Both the position numbers and the translations under genes were made by a program. Below, piece by piece: positions 24,792-34,177 of a DNA stretch of 64,000 nucleotides. The DNA lies in the NCBI RefSeq assembly GCF_900167075.1, contig NZ_FUWH01000009.1, forward strand, positions 111,956 to 175,955. Direction: 5' to 3'. Numbering within the stretch: position 1 is the first letter of the stretch; each line of letters opens with the position of its first letter. The notes under the pieces are model-generated. The model was given only the letters and a program-made list of their open reading frames with translations. It was not told the origin of the DNA and searched no databases. This DNA is from Sediminibacterium ginsengisoli (lineage in GTDB: Bacteria; Bacteroidota; Bacteroidia; Chitinophagales; Chitinophagaceae).

Positions 24792-25919
24792 ATGGAAAGA
24801 ATTTACTTCGACAATGCAGCTACAACAGCGCTCGATGCGCAGGTGCTAGAGGCCATGATGCCTTATTTCACCACTCATTTCGGTAATCCCTCCTCTATTT
24901 ACAGCTATGGCAGAGAGTCACGCCTGGCAGTGGAAAATGCGCGTAAATCAGTTGCAAAACTGCTGAATGCCCACCCGGCCGAGATTTTCTTTACCAGCGG
25001 CGGCACAGAAAGCAGCAATACTGCCATTACTGCCGCTGTGCGTGATCTGGGTTGCAGGCATATCATTTCTTCTGTGATCGAACACCATGCAACCACACAT
25101 ACAGTTGAATACCTCTATCACAATGGAGAAGCAGCATTAAGCTATGTAAAACTGCTGCCGAACGGGCATGTGGATCTTGAAGACCTGGAGCGCCTGCTGG
25201 CCGAAAGTGAAGAAAAATGCCTGGTTACACTGATGCATGCCAACAACGAGATCGGCAATATGCTCGACATTCATGCTGTTGGTGAGCTTTGTAAATTATA
25301 CAATGCTATTTTCCATAGCGATACCGTACAAACAGTAGGTCATTTCCCGTTCGACCTCAGGAATACACCTGTACATTTTATCACCGGTGCAGGTCATAAA
25401 TTCCACGGACCAAAAGGTGTTGGTATGTTATATATTAACGAGAATGTAAAGATCAAACCTTTTGTACACGGCGGAAGCCAGGAACGTAATATGCGGGCGG
25501 GCACAGAGAATCTTTATGGTATCATCGGTTTTGCCAAAGCACTGGAACTGGCAAGCGCCGGTTATGAAGAGGACAGCAGTTACATCAAAAGCCTGAAAGT
25601 GTATATGATGGAGCAGCTGAAAAAGAATATCAGGGGTGTATCTTTCAACGGCGATCCGCTGGGACGCAGCCTTTACACCGTATTAAGTGTAAGCTTCCCG
25701 AAAACTGAAAAAAGCGAGATGATCCTTTTCAACCTCGACATCAACCATATCTGCGCCAGTGGCGGAAGTGCATGTACCAGCGGCGCAGACCAGGGTTCTC
25801 ATGTGATCAGGGCCATCAACAATAACCCAAACCAGGTTACTGTCCGTTTCTCTTTCTGCAAGCACAATACAAAAGCAGAGATCGATTCGGTGGTGGAAAA
25901 ATTAAAAGAGCTGATTTAA
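24792..25919 (+). CDS. Cysteine desulfurase (NifS/IscS-like)
   Basis: 375 residues. PLP Lys203 in GAGHKFHGPKG, His98/His99 in VIEHHA for cofactor stacking, and the persulfide Cys328 in SGGSACTSG. The short loop around the Cys fits the NifS/IscS group I rather than SufS. Mobilises sulfur from cysteine for Fe-S clusters or tRNA thiolation; no iscU, sufU or mnmA is adjacent, so the partner is unknown. Ends before a bidirectional terminator. Confidence 0.9.
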   Translation: MERIYFDNAATTALDAQVLEAMMPYFTTHFGNPSSIYSYGRESRLAVENARKSVAKLLNAHPAEIFFTSGGTESSNTAITAAVRDLGCRHIISSVIEHHATTHTVEYLYHNGEAALSYVKLLPNGHVDLEDLERLLAESEEKCLVTLMHANNEIGNMLDIHAVGELCKLYNAIFHSDTVQTVGHFPFDLRNTPVHFITGAGHKFHGPKGVGMLYINENVKIKPFVHGGSQERNMRAGTENLYGIIGFAKALELASAGYEEDSSYIKSLKVYMMEQLKKNIRGVSFNGDPLGRSLYTVLSVSFPKTEKSEMILFNLDINHICASGGSACTSGADQGSHVIRAINNNPNQVTVRFSFCKHNTKAEIDSVVEKLKELI

Positions 25920-25940
25920 TACAGGAATACCTGTTCAGAT

Positions 25941-25980
25941 AAAATACAAAGCCGCAACAAATTGTTGTGGCTTTGTATTT
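25941..25980. terminator. Bidirectional terminator between convergent genes
   Basis: ATACAAAGCC-GCAACAA / TTGTTGTGGCTTTGTAT, a near-perfect stem flanked by A-run and T-run, serving both the desulfurase (plus) and the AAA+ gene (minus). Confidence 0.92.
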
Positions 25981-25993
25981 ATAGTTATTCCTG

Positions 25994-27547
25994 TTATTGA
26001 AAATCGTCTTCTTCATCCTGGTCGGAATGTTCGTCGTCATGAGCGCTGAAGGCACCCAGGTTCATCATACTACCCATCAGGTCTTTGAATTCAATACGTC
26101 CGTCGATCACTTTTTTACTCACCATGGAATAAGCAGCAAGGCCATGCAGTACCAGTTCCATCAGCAATGCATTTTCTTTTTCGTTTGCATGCGGATAAAA
26201 CTTCTTGACAATGCCGAACAGTCCGTCTACCTGGTAAAGTGCTGCAATCTTATCATCATCTTTCATATCCATCAACAGGTCGAGATGATTACCTGCATCA
26301 AACCACCTGGTCACGGATTTGTAAGGGTTCTCCGGCTCCTTTTCCTGCTGCGATCTTTTGCCTGTATTCCTTTTCTTCTTCAGCAGTTCAGGATTGGGGA
26401 AGTATTGTACAAACTGTGAACGGATGGCTTTATCGAGCAGGTTCACCGCTACCTGGTAAGGACCTTCCTGTTCGCCTTCATATACCAGTTCAATTTTACC
26501 GGTAATGGCCGGGATAATGCCCGACAGATCGCTGATCCAGACCTGGGTCTGTTGTTCATTATGGATGATCGCACGTCTTTCTGCGCTGCTCACTGCATTC
26601 TCAAATGCGGCAATGGTAAGCCTTGCACTGACGCCGCTTTTCTTGTCTACATATTCGTTGGAGCGTGCTTCGAATGCTACCTGTTCTATCAGTCGTTTTA
26701 CAAGATCGCTTACAGTTACCAGTTCCTGCTGTGCTGGTGTAATGCTTGCTTCCTGTTCGGTAATGGCAAGAGAAGTTTCAATTGTTTTGGGGTAATGCGT
26801 GAGGATCTGGCTTTCGATCCTGTCTTTCAGGGGTGTTACAATACTGCCCCGGTTGGTATAATCTTCAGGATTCGCGGTAAACACAAACAGGATATCCAAC
26901 GGCATGCGCAGTTTGAAACCGCGGATCTGAATGTCTCCTTCCTGGAGAATGTTGAATAAAGCCACCTGGATCCTTGCCTGCAGATCGGGTAATTCATTGA
27001 TCACAAAAATGCCGCGGTTGCTTCTCGGTATAATACCATAGTGGATCACTTTTTCATCGGCAAAACTGAGCTTGAGGTTCGCAGCTTTGATGGGATCGAT
27101 ATCGCCGATCAGATCCGCTACACTTACATCGGGCGTAGCCAGTTTCTCGCCGTAACGTTCGCTGCGGTGCAGCCATTGTACGGGTGTTTCATCGCCATAT
27201 TCGGCAACAAGATCGCGTGCAAAACGGCTTAAAGGCTGTAACGGATCATCGTTCACTTCACTGCCTGCTACCACGGGAATATATTCGTCGAGCAGGTCTA
27301 CCATCTGCCTGGCCATCCTGGTCTTGGCCTGTCCTCTCAAACCCAGGAACAGGATATTATGCCTGCTCAGCAAAGCCCTTTCCGTATCAGGTATTACAGT
27401 ATCCTCGTAACCGAGGATGCCGGTAAAAGGTTCTTCCCTGTTTTTAATACTGCGGATCAGGTTGGCCCTGATCTCTTCTTTCACACTTTTAGATGTATAG
27501 CCACTTTTCTTTAACGCTCCTAATGTTGTTATTTTTTTTATATCCAT
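25994..27547 (-). CDS. MoxR/BchI-type AAA+ ATPase
   Basis: 517 residues. Walker A FLGLRGQAKTRMARQ (67-81, MoxR-type GxxGxAKT), Walker B region GIFVINELPDL, sensor FVFTANPEDYTNRG and an arginine-finger-containing RIESQIL. C-terminal third is helical and ends in an acidic tail (AHDDEHSDQDEEDDFQ). The next gene downstream in the transcript order lies upstream at 27582-28679 (VWA), separated by 34 nt. MoxR-VWA pairs act as chaperone-like machines that remodel or load cofactors onto target proteins; the target is not encoded nearby. Sometimes labelled magnesium chelatase, but no porphyrin genes are present. Confidence 0.88.
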   Translation of the reverse strand: MDIKKITTLGALKKSGYTSKSVKEEIRANLIRSIKNREEPFTGILGYEDTVIPDTERALLSRHNILFLGLRGQAKTRMARQMVDLLDEYIPVVAGSEVNDDPLQPLSRFARDLVAEYGDETPVQWLHRSERYGEKLATPDVSVADLIGDIDPIKAANLKLSFADEKVIHYGIIPRSNRGIFVINELPDLQARIQVALFNILQEGDIQIRGFKLRMPLDILFVFTANPEDYTNRGSIVTPLKDRIESQILTHYPKTIETSLAITEQEASITPAQQELVTVSDLVKRLIEQVAFEARSNEYVDKKSGVSARLTIAAFENAVSSAERRAIIHNEQQTQVWISDLSGIIPAITGKIELVYEGEQEGPYQVAVNLLDKAIRSQFVQYFPNPELLKKKRNTGKRSQQEKEPENPYKSVTRWFDAGNHLDLLMDMKDDDKIAALYQVDGLFGIVKKFYPHANEKENALLMELVLHGLAAYSMVSKKVIDGRIEFKDLMGSMMNLGAFSAHDDEHSDQDEEDDFQ

Positions 27548-27581
27548 CTTTCCTGTTTGAATACTTTCTTATAATGATCGT

Positions 27582-28679
27582 TTAATACACTGTTTTACGT
27601 TTACCGCTCTCGAAATCCTTAAATATGAAAGCACCGAGTTTATCCAGTGATGCGAAATAAGCTTTCCCGTTATTCATCTCAGTGAACTCCTGTACAAAGC
27701 TTTGCAGGTATGGGTCCGAAGCGATCATAAATGTTGTGATCGGGATCTTAAGCTTTTTACATTGTGCGGCGAGATTGATGCAGCGGTTTACCACTTTTCG
27801 GTCGAGCCCGAAACTGTTCTTGTAATAACGGCCTCCTATTTTAAGACAGGTGGGTTTTCCATCGGTGATCATGAAGATCTGCTTGTTCGGATTCTTACGC
27901 CTGCGAAGCAGATCCATCGCGAGTTCGAGCCCTGCTACGGTATTCGTGTGATAGGGGCCTACCTGCAGATAAGGGAGGTCTTTGATCTCGATGCTCCAGG
28001 CATCATTGCCGAACACAACTATATCAAGTGTGTCTTTGGGATACTTGGTAGTAATGAGCTCACTCAGCGCCATCGCCACTTTCTTGGCTGGGGTAATCCT
28101 GTCTTCGCCGTAAAGGATCATCGAATGCGAAATATCGATCATCAGCACGGTGGAAGTCTGGGTCTTGAAATCACTTTCCCTGATCTGCAGATCGTCTTCA
28201 TGCATCGAGAACTGCTCCACGCCCCTGCTGATCTGCGCATTCCGGATACTTTCCGTGAAATCGATCTGTTCCAGCATATCGCCGAAACGGTAGGGCCGCG
28301 TGTCTGAATTCTGCTCGTCGCCCTGGCCGGGTTTGAACGTCTGGTGATTCCCCTGCCTGCTCTTTTTCAGCTTGCCGAAAATCTCTTCCAGGCTTTTCTT
28401 GCGGATGGCCTGTTCCGATTTACCTGTAATACTGTACTGCCCGCTCTGCGGATCTTCCTGCAGATAGCCATTGTTTTTCAGGTCGTCGATAAAATCGCCC
28501 ATACCATAATCCTCATCTGAAAGCTTGTACTGCCTGTCGAGTTCATTGAGCCATTGCAAAGCTTCTGAAGCATCTCCGTTGGTATAGGTAAGCAGTTGCG
28601 TGAATACATCCAGCAACTGTTCAAATTTGCTTTTTTGTTGCGCATCGGGATTAAACCGGATAAATCTGTGACCAATCAT
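27582..28679 (-). CDS. VWA-domain partner of the AAA+ ATPase
   Basis: 365 residues. The N-terminal 130 residues are helical and charged; the VWA domain (about 175-355) has the metal-site motif DISHS (182-186) and a later Asp in ITDGKPT. First gene of a two-gene unit with the AAA+ ATPase (34-nt gap). VWA/MIDAS proteins bind the ATPase through a metal-bridged contact. No signal peptide or membrane helix, so cytoplasmic. No promoter box found; the 220-nt region upstream (28680-28902) holds a terminator only. Confidence 0.86.
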   Translation of the reverse strand: MIGHRFIRFNPDAQQKSKFEQLLDVFTQLLTYTNGDASEALQWLNELDRQYKLSDEDYGMGDFIDDLKNNGYLQEDPQSGQYSITGKSEQAIRKKSLEEIFGKLKKSRQGNHQTFKPGQGDEQNSDTRPYRFGDMLEQIDFTESIRNAQISRGVEQFSMHEDDLQIRESDFKTQTSTVLMIDISHSMILYGEDRITPAKKVAMALSELITTKYPKDTLDIVVFGNDAWSIEIKDLPYLQVGPYHTNTVAGLELAMDLLRRRKNPNKQIFMITDGKPTCLKIGGRYYKNSFGLDRKVVNRCINLAAQCKKLKIPITTFMIASDPYLQSFVQEFTEMNNGKAYFASLDKLGAFIFKDFESGKRKTVY

Positions 28680-28841
28680 TGTTACATATTTGATGCGTGA
28701 ACGATCTTGTTATTATTCCACCGGAAGTAAGGTTCCGGACTGCCGGAAGCGTAAAAAACGGATAAACTGTTCCTGGCTGGCAGGAAATAAGATGTAAGCT
28801 ACATAAAAGAATGTTACAACATTATTAACAAGCTCAAATCA

Positions 28842-28880
28842 CAAAAAACAAGGCCGGTCTTTAAAAAAGACCGGCCTTGT
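28842..28880 (-). terminator. Terminator of the DUF2723 gene
   Basis: AAGGCCGGTCTTT / AAGACCGGCCTT around a short A/T loop, then GTTTTTTG on the minus strand; 23 nt past the stop. Confidence 0.92.
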
Positions 28881-28902
28881 ACTTATATTCCTGGATCAGG
28901 AT

Positions 28903-31900
28903 TTATTTTTTTGGCGTAGAATCTTCTGCCGCCATCATTTTCCCCGGGATCTGGATTGCCGGATTATACATGGTTTTCATCTGCTGAAGTCCCTGCAGGT
29001 AACTTTCTGCCGTTCTTTTTTCATCGGCCATGTTATCCGCTTTTTTACCGCTCAGCGAGTTGTAGTATTTGATCTGCTGCTCCAGGTCGGTCTTCACGGA
29101 AGCTGATACTTTATTGGCCAGTGCGGTATCGCCTGCCATATAACATGCTTCCAGGAAGAGCAGTGAGTTCCTGTTGTGGAGGTTTGCCCTGCTGGTAAGA
29201 CCATAAGGGAAATTAGACGGATCCATCATTTTATCAACCTGGTTCAACACTTTTTTAGCATCGTCCTTGCGGTTTTTAGAAGAGAGGTCCATTGCCAGTT
29301 CTGTGTATGCAGAACGGATGCTGTTCAGGTGACGGCGGTTTTCTTCGTCGAAATAAACACCTTTCACATTCGCATTACCGAAACGGAATTTGTTGGTTAC
29401 TTTATCCAGCATCCAGTCGGTGTTCACGCGGCTGCCCTGAACAGGTACCAGGCGGAAACTCATACCATCCCTGCGGATATACTGGTCGAAACCGAGTTCT
29501 GCGGATGGATTGGTAAAGTAGATCGGCCTTTTCCATTTATTTGCTGCGATCACGTTCAGTACGGCCAGGTCGTTCTTCATGAGTGCTGCTTTCGGGATCT
29601 CGAAACGCAGTTCAGGTACGATACTGTCGTTTGCATTCACTGTGCCGTTTTGCAGTACTGTTGCCCTGTCTACGGGTACAGACATTTTTCGTACAGGATA
29701 TGTATTCACCATTTCTCCGCCGCCCCTGTCTTCCATTTTAGCAGGATCATCGCTGCCGGCATAATTCTTCATCAGGTCGTACATATCGTAGTACCTGTCT
29801 TCGGGAATGCCTGGTTTGGGGCGGTAAAGAATATAGTTACGTTTTTCACCTTCTATCTGGTCTGCGCTCCAGATCACATCGATCGGATCGCTCTGGTTTA
29901 CTTTATAGCGGAGCTGGTTGATGTACCAGTCGATACCCAGCAGGCTGTAGTTGATCACACGGATATCCGGCCGAACGCCTTCTACTTCCTGTGCATACCA
30001 GAGCGGGTAAGTATCGTTATCGCCGTAGGTAAAGAGGATGGCGTTTGGCGCGCAGCTTTCCAGGTAATCCCTTGCCAGGTCCGGAGCGAGCACTTTCTTA
30101 CTGCGGTCATGGTCGTCCCACTCCTGCTGTGCCATCAGTACCGGTACAGCCAGCAGGCAGATCACGGTTGCAAGGGATGCAGCTGTAGCCTGCGACAGGC
30201 CTTTGCTCAGCCAGTCCCTTACTTTCAGCACACCCAGGCCTATCCATACTGCGAAAGCATAGAAGCTTCCCACATAAGCGTAATCACGTTCACGTGGCTG
30301 GAATCCGGCCTGGTTCAGGTAGAGCACGATGGCAAAACCTGTGAAGAAGAACATCAGGAAATTGGCCACAGCATCATCACCGCGTTTTTTGAACTGGTAG
30401 AACAAGCCTATCAGGCCAAGGATAAACGGCAGTGCAAACAGTTTGTTATGTGCTTTGTTGTTTTTGAGGCTATCCGGCATAGCGCTCTGATCGCCGTAAA
30501 GCATGGAATCGATGGGTCCGATACCGGTGATCCAGTTACCATCCCGCACATTACCATCGAATATTCCCTGATTATCATTCTGCTTACCGGCGAAATTCCA
30601 CATGAAATAGCGGAAATACATCCAGTTCACCTGGTAACCTGCAAAGAATTTAATATTATCTATCTGGTTCGGCGCACGCTCGTAGCTGCCGTCTTTCATT
30701 TTATTGATACCGAGATAAACAGAATAGAAATAAGCGTGGTTCTGATCATCACTTGCATCCCATACACGCGGGAAGATCATTTTGTCTTCCGGTGCATAAC
30801 CATATTTCTTGTCTTCACCGATTGGCACATATTTGTTACCGCCTTTCTGGTAACGCATACCTGCATTGTTCAGCACACGTGGCTCGGCAGTGTATTTCTG
30901 ACCATACAACAGCGGGAAATCGCCGTACTGATCACGACCCAGGTAACCTACAAGGCTCATCGGGTTGTCTACATTGTACATATCCACAGACGGATTTGCA
31001 TTACTGCGGATCATGGTAGTTACATAAGTACTGTAACCTACCAGCATGAATGCAAGGCACCAGAGGCTCAGGCGGAGATAAGCCCAGCCTTTTTTAGCGG
31101 CAAAGCGGAAACCGTACCAGATCAGCGCTGCTACCAGTATAAAGAAGAATGTGAATCCGGAGAAGAACGGCAGGCCGAAATCATTCACGAACCACCTGTC
31201 GAATGCACCGGCCACTTTTACGGTATACTGGATCACACCTACCTGTACAATACCTGTGATGGCACAGCCGATCACAAAGAAAATATACATACCGCCATAA
31301 TAGGCTTTCTTGTCTTTTTTGAATTTCTCCGTCAGGAACAGCAGCGCGATAGCACCGATCACACCCATGATCACCATACCGGCGAGGGTTCCGTCGAACG
31401 ACATACCTCTTTCTTCATTTACATCGCGGCTTGCCAGTACCAGTGCGCCGATAAAGGCCACGATACCGCCTACCACTGTAATACGGAGGAACCATTTGCG
31501 GATAACCTCATAATTGAAAGAAGCTCTCCTGCGGAAATAATACACCATCACGATAGCCGGAATGGTAAGGAGGTTCAGCAGGTGAACGCCGATGGAAAGC
31601 CCCATCAGGAAGAATATGAACACAATCCAGCGGTCGGCTCCGGGTTCATCTGCATGGTTTTCCCATTTCAGGATGGCCCAGAATACGATAGCTGTAAAGA
31701 AAGATGACATTGCGTACACCTCACCTTCCACTGCGCTGTACCAGAAAGAATCGCTGAAAGTATAAGCCAGTGCACCTACAACACCTGCACCCATGATGGC
31801 CCAGGCCTGTGAACTGGTGAGAATATCACTTGTTTTAACCTGTACAATCCGCCTTGCGAAGTGCGTGATGGTCCAGAAAAGGAACAGGATGGTAAATCCA

Positions 31901-32157
31901 CTGGCCAGTGCGCTCATGATATTCACGGCTTTGGCAGCACCATCAGGACTATTCCCGAATATTACAATAAATAACCTGCCCAGGATCACAAACAAAGGAG
32001 CTCCCGGAGGGTGAGGAATCTGCAGCTTGAAACAACTGCTGACGAACTCGCCGCAATCCCAGAAACTGCCTCCGGCCTCTGCGGTTAAAATGTACACAGT
32101 GCAGGCAAGCAGACATACGGCCCAGCCAACAATGTTATTGATTCTGTTAAACTGCAT
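28903..32157 (-). CDS. DUF2723 membrane protein (protein O-mannosyltransferase-like)
   Basis: 1084 residues from ATG 32157. A start at 32190 was rejected because its ATG overlaps the promoter box. N-terminal about 690 residues hold some 12 membrane helices; TAEAGGSFWDCGEFVSSCFKLQIPH (about 27-51) with the acidic Asp/Glu and HPPGAPLF are the conserved DUF2723 motifs, comparable to PMT-type glycosyltransferases. The C-terminal 350 residues are periplasmic, with a helical repeat near the end. Likely transfers a sugar from a lipid carrier to secreted proteins or lipids. Own promoter and terminator. Confidence 0.87.
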   Translation of the reverse strand: MQFNRINNIVGWAVCLLACTVYILTAEAGGSFWDCGEFVSSCFKLQIPHPPGAPLFVILGRLFIVIFGNSPDGAAKAVNIMSALASGFTILFLFWTITHFARRIVQVKTSDILTSSQAWAIMGAGVVGALAYTFSDSFWYSAVEGEVYAMSSFFTAIVFWAILKWENHADEPGADRWIVFIFFLMGLSIGVHLLNLLTIPAIVMVYYFRRRASFNYEVIRKWFLRITVVGGIVAFIGALVLASRDVNEERGMSFDGTLAGMVIMGVIGAIALLFLTEKFKKDKKAYYGGMYIFFVIGCAITGIVQVGVIQYTVKVAGAFDRWFVNDFGLPFFSGFTFFFILVAALIWYGFRFAAKKGWAYLRLSLWCLAFMLVGYSTYVTTMIRSNANPSVDMYNVDNPMSLVGYLGRDQYGDFPLLYGQKYTAEPRVLNNAGMRYQKGGNKYVPIGEDKKYGYAPEDKMIFPRVWDASDDQNHAYFYSVYLGINKMKDGSYERAPNQIDNIKFFAGYQVNWMYFRYFMWNFAGKQNDNQGIFDGNVRDGNWITGIGPIDSMLYGDQSAMPDSLKNNKAHNKLFALPFILGLIGLFYQFKKRGDDAVANFLMFFFTGFAIVLYLNQAGFQPRERDYAYVGSFYAFAVWIGLGVLKVRDWLSKGLSQATAASLATVICLLAVPVLMAQQEWDDHDRSKKVLAPDLARDYLESCAPNAILFTYGDNDTYPLWYAQEVEGVRPDIRVINYSLLGIDWYINQLRYKVNQSDPIDVIWSADQIEGEKRNYILYRPKPGIPEDRYYDMYDLMKNYAGSDDPAKMEDRGGGEMVNTYPVRKMSVPVDRATVLQNGTVNANDSIVPELRFEIPKAALMKNDLAVLNVIAANKWKRPIYFTNPSAELGFDQYIRRDGMSFRLVPVQGSRVNTDWMLDKVTNKFRFGNANVKGVYFDEENRRHLNSIRSAYTELAMDLSSKNRKDDAKKVLNQVDKMMDPSNFPYGLTSRANLHNRNSLLFLEACYMAGDTALANKVSASVKTDLEQQIKYYNSLSGKKADNMADEKRTAESYLQGLQQMKTMYNPAIQIPGKMMAAEDSTPKK

Positions 32158-32183
32158 ATTAGGTCTTGGTTTTAAAACACTCG

Positions 32184-32191
32184 CAAACATA
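32184..32191 (-). promoter_or_regulatory. -7 box of the DUF2723 gene
   Basis: TATGTTTG on the minus strand, exact consensus, 26 nt before ATG 32157. It covers the alternative ATG at 32190. Confidence 0.65.
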
Positions 32192-32299
32192 ACTTTAAAA
32201 TCGTAAAAAGGAAAAAAGCATCGGGGGAATTACCTATTTTAAGAAAATGTTATAGGAGCCCTCCGGGCGATTTGGCCACAGCAACTGCCGTAGACTTAT

Positions 32300-32307
32300 T
32301 ATCTTTG
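32300..32307 (+). promoter_or_regulatory. -7 box of mtaB
   Basis: TATCTTTG, exact consensus, ending 7 nt before ATG 32315. A TTTG at 32271-32274 lies 25 nt upstream, longer than the usual spacing. Confidence 0.6.
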
Positions 32308-32314
32308 CGGTTCT

Positions 32315-33592
32315 ATGAGCAAGAAACGATCCGTGGCATTTCATACGCTTGGCTGCAAGCTTAACTTTTCCGAAACCTCTACCCTTTCCCGCATGCTGGA
32401 AATGGAAGGTTTTGAGAAGAAGGGCTTCGATGATCTTGCGGATGTCTATGTGATCAATACCTGCTCCGTTACAGACAATGCCGATAAAGAATGCCGTCAC
32501 CTCGTAAGAAGGATCCAGCGCCGCTCGCCGGAGAGCTTTGTGGTGATCACGGGCTGCTATGCCCAGCTGAAGCCGAAGGAGATCGCCTCCATACCTGGCG
32601 TTGACCTGGTTCTCGGCGCAGCTGAAAAGTTCAATATTGCCAAACATATCGGGGAACTGGCCAAAAACAATACCGATGAGGCGAAGGTCTGCAGCTGCGA
32701 TATCGGGGATGTGACCGGTTTTACCGCTTCATTTTCCCAGAACGACCGTACCCGTACTTTTCTCAAAGTGCAGGATGGCTGTGATTATAACTGCTCTTTC
32801 TGTACCATTCCCATGGCTCGCGGCAAAAGCAGGAGCGACAGTATTGACCGTGTTGTGGAACATGCCCGCAAACTGGCGGCAGACGGGGTAAAAGAGATCG
32901 TACTCACCGGCGTTAACCTTGGTGATTTCGGCAAGGGACCGGATGGCGGAAAACATGCCGAGGATTTTTATGGCCTGGTTACAGCCTTGGACAAGGTTGA
33001 AGGTATCGCGCGTTACCGTATCTCCTCCATTGAACCGAACCTGCTCACCAACGATATTATTTCCTTTGTGGCTAACAGCGACAAGTTCATGCCGCATTTC
33101 CATATTCCGCTCCAGAGCGGCAGCAATGAGATCCTCGGGCTGATGAGAAGACGTTATAAACGTGAATTGTATGCCGACCGTGTAAGCCTGATCAAAACCC
33201 TTATGCCGCATTGCGCCATCGGTGTGGATGTGATCGTAGGTTTTCCGGGTGAAACGGATGAACATTTCAAGGAAACGTTCGATTTCCTGCATTCGCTGGA
33301 TGTGTCTTACCTGCACGTATTTACTTATTCGGAAAGAGATCAGACCAAAGCCCTGGAAATCAAACCTGTGATCCCTGTATCCGTAAGAAACGAACGTAAC
33401 AAAACATTACGCAATCTTTCTTATATGAAGATGCAATACTTTACACAACAGCACACTAACCAGAAACGTAAGGTACTCTTCGAAATGTTCGAGAAGAACG
33501 GGATGATGGAAGGTTATACCGATAACTATATCCGTATCACAACTCCTTACCGGAAAGAATGGGCGAACGAAATAGTAGACTGGGCATTATAA
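32315..33592 (+). CDS. mtaB: tRNA t6A37 methylthiotransferase
   Basis: Adds a methylthio group to t6A37 of ANN-decoding tRNAs to give ms2t6A. 425 residues. UPF0004 domain with Cys14 (TLGCKLNFSE), Cys50 and Cys81 binding one [4Fe-4S] cluster; radical SAM motif Cys156, Cys160, Cys163 in GCDYNCSFCTIP. The N-terminal HTLGCKLN is the MtaB hallmark separating it from MiaB and RimO. A TRAM-like C-terminus is short. Convergent with the NusG-like gene, 14 nt apart. Confidence 0.93.
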   Translation: MSKKRSVAFHTLGCKLNFSETSTLSRMLEMEGFEKKGFDDLADVYVINTCSVTDNADKECRHLVRRIQRRSPESFVVITGCYAQLKPKEIASIPGVDLVLGAAEKFNIAKHIGELAKNNTDEAKVCSCDIGDVTGFTASFSQNDRTRTFLKVQDGCDYNCSFCTIPMARGKSRSDSIDRVVEHARKLAADGVKEIVLTGVNLGDFGKGPDGGKHAEDFYGLVTALDKVEGIARYRISSIEPNLLTNDIISFVANSDKFMPHFHIPLQSGSNEILGLMRRRYKRELYADRVSLIKTLMPHCAIGVDVIVGFPGETDEHFKETFDFLHSLDVSYLHVFTYSERDQTKALEIKPVIPVSVRNERNKTLRNLSYMKMQYFTQQHTNQKRKVLFEMFEKNGMMEGYTDNYIRITTPYRKEWANEIVDWAL

Positions 33593-33606
33593 TAAAGCTA
33601 TTCAAC

Positions 33607-34116
33607 TCAGACTTCAGCCTCGGATAAATATTCAGCAGGAAACTCTACAACGATCACCTGGCCTAAGCTCTGCAGCTTTACGTAGACCTTTTTACGGCCG
33701 CCACGGATCACCGTACCATGGTTGCCCATGAAGACACCGTAATTAACGGTGATCTTATCATCCTGCCTGAACCCTTCTTCGGTTAGTACGGTAATGCGTG
33801 CATCTTTTTCGGCGAGGTATTTTTTTATGCTGTTCACTTCTTCCTCCTTGATCACAGCAGGCTTCCCGAGGTAATGCACAAAATTGAGCACGCCGTCTGT
33901 CATGAGCACTTTTACTCGTTCTGCCTCATTGATGCGCACAAAAACATAGGATTTAAAAAGCGGCTCTTCCACAATTTTCTTGCGGTCGCTCCACTGGCGC
34001 TTTACCCTTTGTATGGGACACCAGCTCTCTACACCCTTGCGCAGGAGCACGCTATGTATCTTTTTCTCCCATCTCGGTTTGGTATACAGGGCATACCATT
34101 TTTTTTCATCCGTCAT
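33607..34116 (-). CDS. UpxY/NusG-like transcription antiterminator
   Basis: 169 residues from ATG 34116 (MTDEKKWYALYTKPRWEKKI). Fourteen codons upstream encode an implausible Cys run and were excluded. NGN domain about 1-95 (KWYALYTKPRWEKKIHSVL, PLFKSYVFVRI), then a KOW domain with VFMGNHGTVIRGGRKKVYVKLQSLG. NusG paralogues of the UpxY type act as operon-specific antiterminators for polysaccharide clusters in Bacteroides. Here no polysaccharide operon follows: downstream is the convergent mtaB. It could act in trans. Confidence 0.85.
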   Translation of the reverse strand: MTDEKKWYALYTKPRWEKKIHSVLLRKGVESWCPIQRVKRQWSDRKKIVEEPLFKSYVFVRINEAERVKVLMTDGVLNFVHYLGKPAVIKEEEVNSIKKYLAEKDARITVLTEEGFRQDDKITVNYGVFMGNHGTVIRGGRKKVYVKLQSLGQVIVVEFPAEYLSEAEV

Positions 34117-34177
34117 ACACAAAGGGTTAATCGCACAGCAGCAACAGCATAACAGCATTAAAGCCCGCTACCGTTGC

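Noticed and set aside
29176..31707. 843-codon open frame on the plus strand
   Set aside because: Lies opposite the DUF2723 gene; no signal, no domain and it follows codon-bias shadowing of the real gene.
34117..34158. Fourteen-codon N-terminal extension of the NusG-like protein
   Set aside because: Encodes a run of Cys with no homology; the NGN domain starts at the ATG at 34116.
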